Shown: positions 62,783 to 64,000 of the stretch, piece by piece
Layout: every line of letters starts with the position of its first letter
How positions within the stretch are numbered: position 1 is the first letter of the stretch
DNA from: Halanaerobium sp. MA284_MarDTE_T2
GTDB lineage: Bacteria > Bacillota > Halanaerobiia > Halanaerobiales > Halanaerobiaceae
DNA length: 64,000 nt
Assembly: GCF_003337245.1 (NCBI RefSeq)
Contig: NZ_QPJE01000001.1
Span: 186,001 to 250,000 of the forward strand
Direction of reading: 5' to 3'
Made by a program: the position numbers and the translations under genes
The notes under the pieces: generated by a model
Database searches by the model: none
Seen by the model: the letters and a program-made list of their open reading frames with translations, nothing else
Told to the model about the DNA's origin: nothing

Positions 62783-62977
62783 TTAATAATACTGATATGA
62801 CCAGATAATTAAATAATGATCTTCCCTTTTTTTTATATTTATTACTCTTTTAATCCCTTTTTCTTCCCTTTTTCTGACCTTGGTCTGCACTAATTTATAT
62901 TCTATATTATTTGTTTTTAAAAAATTAATTATTTCTGATAGAGAACCGCCCAAAAAATCATCGAAATTAAATTCCAT
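62783..62977 (-). CDS. Hypothetical 64-residue protein between frr and uppS
   Basis: I do not recognise this product. It begins MEFNFDDFLGG, has a predicted helical SLSEIINFLKTNNIEY part and a very basic middle (VRKREEKGIKRVINIKKRE), and ends in aromatic residues (IIWSYQYY). There is no signal peptide. Its ATG lies 1 nt after the frr stop with GGAAG in the frr tail, suggesting coupled translation. The basic charge could suit nucleic-acid or ribosome binding, which is only a guess. Confidence 0.6.
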   Translation of the reverse strand: MEFNFDDFLGGSLSEIINFLKTNNIEYKLVQTKVRKREEKGIKRVINIKKREDHYLIIWSYQYY

Positions 62978-62978
62978 T

Positions 62979-63536
62979 TTAAACTTCCATGATTTCTTCT
63001 TCTTTTTTATTTGTAATAGAATCTATTTTATCTATATATTTATCGGTCAGTTCCTGAACGTTATCAAGACCTCTGTGCATGTTATCTTCAGAAATTTCCC
63101 CATCTTTTTCATATTTTTTTAACATATCATTTGCATCACGTCGTATATTTCTAATAGTTATTCTTCCCTTTTCCGCCTTTTCGTGCAGAATCTTTACCAG
63201 TTCTTTTCTTCTCTCTTCTGTCAGTTTCGGAATATTAATTCTAATAACATTTCCATCATTATTTGGGTTTAAACCGAGGTTTTCCTGCATGATTGCTTTC
63301 TCTATTGCTTCAATATTGTTTTTATCCCAGGGTTCTATTACTATTAATCTAGGTTCTGGAGCAACAATTTTTGCCATCTGCTGAATGGGAGTAGCTACAC
63401 CATAATTGTTAGCTTTAATATTCTCAACTAATGAAGGGCGGGCACGGCCTGTACGAATTGTGTTTAAATCTTCTTTAGTGGCTTCTAAAGCTTTCTGCAT
63501 CTTATCTTCTGTATCTTTCATAACTTTATTTAACAT
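62979..63536 (-). CDS. frr: Ribosome recycling factor
   Basis: The 185-residue protein splits post-termination ribosomes together with EF-G. TIRTGRARPSLVENI (about 27-41), the PWDKNNIEAIEKAI segment near 74, and the RRDANDMLKKYEKDGEISED hinge region near 132 match the family. A TTG two codons upstream is too close to AAGGAGG; this ATG is 8 nt from it. It follows pyrH by about 23 bp. Confidence 0.97.
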   Translation of the reverse strand: MLNKVMKDTEDKMQKALEATKEDLNTIRTGRARPSLVENIKANNYGVATPIQQMAKIVAPEPRLIVIEPWDKNNIEAIEKAIMQENLGLNPNNDGNVIRINIPKLTEERRKELVKILHEKAEKGRITIRNIRRDANDMLKKYEKDGEISEDNMHRGLDNVQELTDKYIDKIDSITNKKEEEIMEV

Positions 63537-63559
63537 ACTCAAATCCTCCTTAAGTAAGA

Positions 63560-64000
63560 TTAACTGACAGATGTACCGATTTTTTCACCCAGTACTACTT
63601 TTTTAATATTACCTTCTTTTTTAACTCCAAAAACAATCAGTGGAATTTTGTTATCCATACATAGTGATACAGCAGTAAAATCCATTACCCGAAGAGATTT
63701 ATTTAATAAATCAATATAGCTTAACTGCTCATGTTTTTCTGCATCTGCATTTACAGCAGGATCTGAATCATATATTCCATCAACATTTTTTGCCATTAAA
63801 ATCGCATCAGCCGAAATTTCTGCAGCTCTCAAAGCAGCAGTTGTATCTGTGGAAAAAAATGGATTTCCAGTACCGGCGGCAAATATTACCACTCTGCCTT
63901 TTTCCAGATGGCGAATTGCTCTTCTTCTAATATAAGGTTCAGCAATTTGCCTCATTTCAATAGCAGACTGGACACGAGTTTCAATACCAAACTTTTCTAT
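63560..64000 (-). CDS. pyrH: UMP kinase (N-terminus beyond window edge)
   Basis: The frame is open to the right edge and gives the last 146 residues or so of UMP kinase, which phosphorylates UMP to [52 protein letters not shown] is a pyrH hallmark spread over the first third of what is visible, and [12 protein letters not shown] and [19 protein letters not shown] follow. Position directly upstream of frr is universal in Bacillota. Confidence 0.96.
   Translation of the reverse strand: MEKFGIETRVQSAIEMRQIAEPYIRRRAIRHLEKGRVVIFAAGTGNPFFSTDTTAALRAAEISADAILMAKNVDGIYDSDPAVNADAEKHEQLSYIDLLNKSLRVMDFTAVSLCMDNKIPLIVFGVKKEGNIKKVVLGEKIGTSVS

Overview
The window is AT-rich bacterial chromosome with very tight gene packing. 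It is almost certainly from a low-GC, PolC-bearing anaerobe of the Bacillota, and the gene mix and order resemble Halanaerobium and other Halanaerobiales. That assignment is from recognition, not from a search. Supporting signs are PolC, RNase J, the asd / rnj / ftsK / nup-type ABC / DUF3388 / rodZ order known from Bacillus, strong AGGAGG ribosome-binding sites, heavy use of TTG starts, and a free-standing desulforedoxin, which points to an anaerobic life. All protein genes but one (a YlbF-like gene) lie on the minus strand. Two tRNA genes are on the plus strand.

Layout, left to right (minus-strand transcription runs right to left). 1-2482: a DUF362 gene cut by the window edge, then mnmM and surE. 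2620-2883: promoter, tRNA-Glu, tRNA-Tyr and terminator. 2909-14618: rodZ, DUF3388, a nucleoside-type ABC cassette without its binding lipoprotein, ftsK, uppP, rnj, asd. 14620-17643: EamA exporter, THUMP methylase, pncA, acyP. 17767-18232: the lone plus-strand ylbF-like unit. 18223-29992: a flavoprotein followed by a peptide and amino-acid utilisation group (M55, PatB, M18, PepV, PepF), ogt, an exported flavoprotein and asnS. 30164-36100: desulforedoxin, thrB-hom-lysC, a zinc dehydrogenase with an apparent ATT start, and mtnA. 36148-43966: dut, a deacetylase fragment, a LysM/SleB hydrolase, a JAMM-DinG fusion helicase, pnp, rpsO, ribF. 44008-50190: truB, nrnA, rbfA, infB, ylxR, nusA, rimP. 50427-64000: a ZIP transporter, polC, a glycosyltransferase, a palindromic element inside a proS remnant, ispG, rseP, dxr, an AI-2E-type permease, cdsA, uppS, a small ORF, frr and a partial pyrH.

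The right half is the classic translation / RNA-processing / isoprenoid superoperon of Bacillota: pyrH-frr-uppS-cdsA-dxr-rseP-ispG-(proS)-polC-rimP-nusA-infB-rbfA-truB-ribF-rpsO-pnp. Its main deviation is at the proS position. Only about 25 recognisable N-terminal codons remain there, and a 264-bp palindromic, MITE-like element flanked by a 9-bp direct repeat sits in the remains.

The most novel regulatory signal is a 20-bp motif found upstream of pepV, pnp and the ZIP gene, each time exactly 29 nt from the start codon. No CRISPR array, prophage or intact insertion sequence was seen.
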